In this document: positions 45,133-46,918 of the stretch, in pieces
Layout of the letters: every line of letters begins with the position of its first letter
How positions within the stretch are numbered: position 1 is the stretch's first letter
Origin: Campylobacterota bacterium
GTDB lineage: Bacteria; Campylobacterota; Campylobacteria; Campylobacterales; Sulfurovaceae
Length of the DNA stretch: 46,918 nucleotides
Direction: 5' to 3'
Assembly (NCBI GenBank): GCA_011048515.1
Contig: DSDW01000136.1
Location: 1 to 46,918, forward strand
Notes under the pieces: generated by a model
Told to the model about the DNA's origin: nothing
The model's database searches: none
The model's input: only the letters and a program-made list of their open reading frames with translations
Made by a program: the position numbers and the translations under genes

Positions 45133-45894
45133 CTATCTAGGTATAAACTCCCATTGCTCCCATTGCGGGATTTCACTGATATGGGGGAAGCCGTCCAGGA
45201 TCTCCTGGGGCTGGAACTTGGGCTTGTAGGCAAAGGCCTTGCACCCTTCTACCCAGTAGCCGAGATAGATCCACGGAAGTTCAAGGATCTTGGCAAGCTG
45301 GATCTGGTAGAGCAGCGAGTAGGTCCCCAGAGAGAGCCTCGGATAGTCAGGATCATAGTAGAAGTAGATCGAGCTGATCCCGTCATCGAGTATATCGATC
45401 AGATCGACTCCGATCAGTTTGTCTCCATCCATATAGAGTATCTCTTTGCCAAAGTCATGTGCGCCGTCAACAAAGTTTTCAAAATACTCCCTTTGGGAGA
45501 TATTTCGGTGGCTCCACCCATCTTTTTGGTGTTTGAAAGCATGGTATTTGTTGTAGAGATCGAGATGTGCTCTGGTCATCATGGGTTTCTGGACTATGAT
45601 CTTGGTCTCTTTGTTGCGGTTGATCACCTTGCGCTGCGATTTGCTCGGCTTGAAATCTGCCACATTGATACGGATACTTTTGCATTCGTTGCACCCGTTG
45701 CAGATCGGATGAAAAAAATATTTTCCGAAACGTCTCCATCCCCGGTCGATCACGGCAGTGGTGAAGGTCTTGGAGGCATTGTTGACATATTTGTAGTGCA
45801 TACGTACGGTTCTGTCAGGCAGGTAGGCGCACTCATAGTCCAACATGGAGAAGTCTGTTGATGGCGGATTGAGTAGATTTTTCTCTTCATTCAT
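45133..45894 (-). CDS. bpt: Aspartate/glutamate leucyltransferase (N-end rule)
   Basis: Bpt adds leucine to proteins with N-terminal Asp or Glu, marking them for ClpAP. The 253-residue product from the ATG at 45894 has the family blocks DYECAYLPDRTVRMHYKY, the cysteine cluster FFHPICNGCNECKSIRI at about 75-91, and GTYSLLYQIQLAKILELPW. The frame is open upstream, but a TATAAT element lies within that extension. The -10 ends 7 bp before the ATG and no Shine-Dalgarno motif is present, so the mRNA may be leaderless. Confidence 0.92.
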   Translation of the reverse strand: MNEEKNLLNPPSTDFSMLDYECAYLPDRTVRMHYKYVNNASKTFTTAVIDRGWRRFGKYFFHPICNGCNECKSIRINVADFKPSKSQRKVINRNKETKIIVQKPMMTRAHLDLYNKYHAFKHQKDGWSHRNISQREYFENFVDGAHDFGKEILYMDGDKLIGVDLIDILDDGISSIYFYYDPDYPRLSLGTYSLLYQIQLAKILELPWIYLGYWVEGCKAFAYKPKFQPQEILDGFPHISEIPQWEQWEFIPR

Positions 45895-45901
45895 TACCGC
45901 G

Positions 45902-45907
45902 ATTATA
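45902..45907 (-). promoter_or_regulatory. Extended -10 promoter for bpt
   Basis: On the minus strand TGTATAATCGCGGTAATG places TATAAT seven bases before the ATG, so transcription would start at or beside the start codon. Confidence 0.55.
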
Positions 45908-46043
45908 CAGAAAATAGTGTAAAATTCGATTGATATTACGCTCTGTTTCCGATGTGGCATTTGTCTACTGTATCAGAGATGCTTCTCTTCTTCTGAAGAG
46001 GCACCGCGACTCGTCGCTTTTATTATGAGAACTAAGGTAGGGT

Positions 46044-46766
46044 ATGTTTCTTTATCAACCAACCTCCGGATACTGTTACAACAGCGACTCAATCTTCCTC
46101 TATGATTTTATCTCCGGCTTCCAGCCTAAGGGTTCGCTCCTTGATGTCGGATGCGGCGTAGGGATCATTTCGCTTCTTTTGAGTCGTGATTTTCCTGTGA
46201 AGACCACGATCATTGACAAACAGCAGAAGATGCTGGAGTATGCGGTGCATAATTTTCATCTCAACCAACTTGAGGTGCAAAGCCATCTGGGAGACTTTAC
46301 GGAGTTTATGAGCCAAGAGAGATATGATTTTATTGTCTCCAATCCTCCTTTTTATGACCCGAGAGTCACACAGAGCGAGGATACGCACCTCAATATCGCA
46401 CGCTATGCGCACCATCTGCCCATCGAGGAGTTTATCAGAAGGGTCAAGACCTTTTTGAAACCCAAGGGATGGTTTATTTTCTGTTACGATGCAAAACAGA
46501 TCGATCTGCTCTTGCATCATCTTAAAATAAATGGTATAAATCCCGAAAAGATCCAGTTCGTACATTCCAAGATCGACAGGGAGTCCAAGCTGGTCATGAT
46601 CGCGGCGCGTAACAACTCCAGGTCGATGACACAGGTCCTGCCGCCGTTTGTGGTATTTGATGCGCAGAGTGTCTACAGGCCCAATGCACAAAAAGCGTTT
46701 GAGAGAGCAGGGACGCACAGTATCAAAGGGGATTTTGCTGGCAAGGAAGCAGCAGATAGCAAGTAG
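46044..46766 (+). CDS. tRNA1(Val) A37 N6-methyltransferase-like (TrmN6)
   Basis: The 240 residues form a class I SAM methyltransferase: LLDVGCGVGIISLLLSRDF for SAM binding, TIIDKQQKMLEYA, and the adenine-N6 motif DFIVSNPPFYDP. This fits the TrmN6/YfiC group that methylates A37 of tRNA1-Val. AAGGTAGGG precedes the ATG, and TATTAT at 46021-46026 may be its -10. A terminator follows its stop. Confidence 0.85.
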   Translation: MFLYQPTSGYCYNSDSIFLYDFISGFQPKGSLLDVGCGVGIISLLLSRDFPVKTTIIDKQQKMLEYAVHNFHLNQLEVQSHLGDFTEFMSQERYDFIVSNPPFYDPRVTQSEDTHLNIARYAHHLPIEEFIRRVKTFLKPKGWFIFCYDAKQIDLLLHHLKINGINPEKIQFVHSKIDRESKLVMIAARNNSRSMTQVLPPFVVFDAQSVYRPNAQKAFERAGTHSIKGDFAGKEAADSK

Positions 46767-46785
46767 CAGGGAGTGGGTTTGGCAG

Positions 46786-46806
46786 GCATTGCTGTGCAAT
46801 GCTTTT
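46786..46806 (+). terminator. Terminator after the TrmN6-like gene
   Basis: GCATTGC and GCAATGC form a 7-bp stem with a TGT loop, followed by TTTTATT, 19 bp after the stop. Confidence 0.7.
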
Positions 46807-46852
46807 ATTGGATAAGGTATGGTTTTGGCATTGCCAAATACTGCAGAAAATA

Positions 46853-46862
46853 CCGATATCGG
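46853..46862. promoter_or_regulatory. Palindrome before the last partial gene
   Basis: CCGATATCGG is a perfect 10-bp palindrome 20 bp before the GTG start. Another small hairpin (TTTGGC-ATT-GCCAAA, 46824-46838) lies just upstream. These could be operator or attenuation elements, but short palindromes are common. Confidence 0.35.
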
Positions 46863-46882
46863 AAATATATAAAAGGAACATC

Positions 46883-46918
46883 GTGGAACTTCTAAGCGAA
46901 ACAGGATACGGCTATAAG
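46883..46918 (+). CDS. Start of a gene cut by the window edge, unknown
   Basis: AAAAGGAAC precedes a GTG at 46883 that opens a frame of 12 codons to the edge (VELLSETGYGYK). Too little is present to name it. Confidence 0.6.
   Translation, partial: MELLSETGYGYK

Noticed and set aside
45154-45861. A 235-codon plus-strand frame antisense to bpt
   Set aside because: The minus strand encodes a clear leucyltransferase with its cysteine cluster; the antisense frame has no ribosome-binding site or family features.

Overview
The window looks like chromosomal DNA of a Campylobacterota (Epsilonproteobacteria) species, most like the free-living sulfur-oxidising Sulfurovum/Sulfurimonas type. This is inference from gene content and order, not from a search. 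Support comes from the block atpHAGDC-tolQRA-tolB-pal-cpoB-slyD-fabD-mtnN-ttcA-like and the block rluD-trmB-ftsE-ftsX-(EnvC-like)-pyrH-rpoZ-spoT-tyrS-NMO-amidase. From memory, both blocks match Campylobacter jejuni gene order (around Cj0104-Cj0118 and Cj1280c-Cj1269c). An extra-long TrmB, a one-cysteine DksA and frequent extended -10 (TGnTATAAT) promoters fit as well. No rRNA, tRNA or CRISPR array is visible.

Layout. 1-4411: the 3' end of atpH, then atpA, atpG, atpD and atpC. 4414-6230: tolQ, tolR and tolA follow directly. 6231-9537: a 3.3-kb interruption of minus-strand genes separates tolQRA from tolB. It holds a CxxC periplasmic protein, a broken L,D-transpeptidase paralogue, an intact L,D-transpeptidase, alanine dehydrogenase, a DksA-like factor and a small conserved protein. 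9538-13391: tolB, pal, cpoB, a second L,D-transpeptidase and slyD. 13517-16644: a second interruption with a DUF89 protein, a BicA-like SulP transporter and a periplasmic rhodanese. 16814-19320: fabD, MTA/SAH nucleosidase and a TtcA-like PP-loop protein. 19321-20455: a small accessory island with an antitoxin/ParE-type toxin pair, a mosaic of dispersed repeats and the beheaded start of an AAA ATPase gene. 20456-32416: rluD, trmB, ftsEX, an EnvC-like factor, pyrH, rpoZ, spoT, tyrS, nitronate monooxygenase and a peptidoglycan amidase. 32456-37972: mainly minus-strand genes, a small cysteine-bearing protein, ppa, an MFS exporter, a MoCF/CinA-like protein and rpoD, with a plus-strand small lipoprotein. 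38143-46918: leuD, leuB, purU, trmL, two small membrane proteins, glyS, an MnmC-like FAD oxidoreductase, the N-end-rule leucyltransferase bpt on the minus strand, a tRNA1(Val)-type methyltransferase and the first codons of another gene.

How the genes work together. The main theme is the cell envelope during division. The proton-driven Tol-Pal system, two L,D-transpeptidases, FtsEX, a LytM-type protein whose zinc ligands are lost, and an amidase with an apparent regulatory insertion could form one machine coupling constriction to peptidoglycan cutting and crosslinking. The second theme is growth control and translation: SpoT, DksA-like, RpoZ, RpoD, TyrS, GlyS and five RNA-modification enzymes. 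No unmistakably new system is visible. The best leads are the amidase-control set, the accessory island with its decayed ATPase, the TtcA-like protein that has lost an iron-sulfur cysteine, a 23-bp perfect inverted repeat at 35670-35755, and two genes that appear to be transcribed without leaders.
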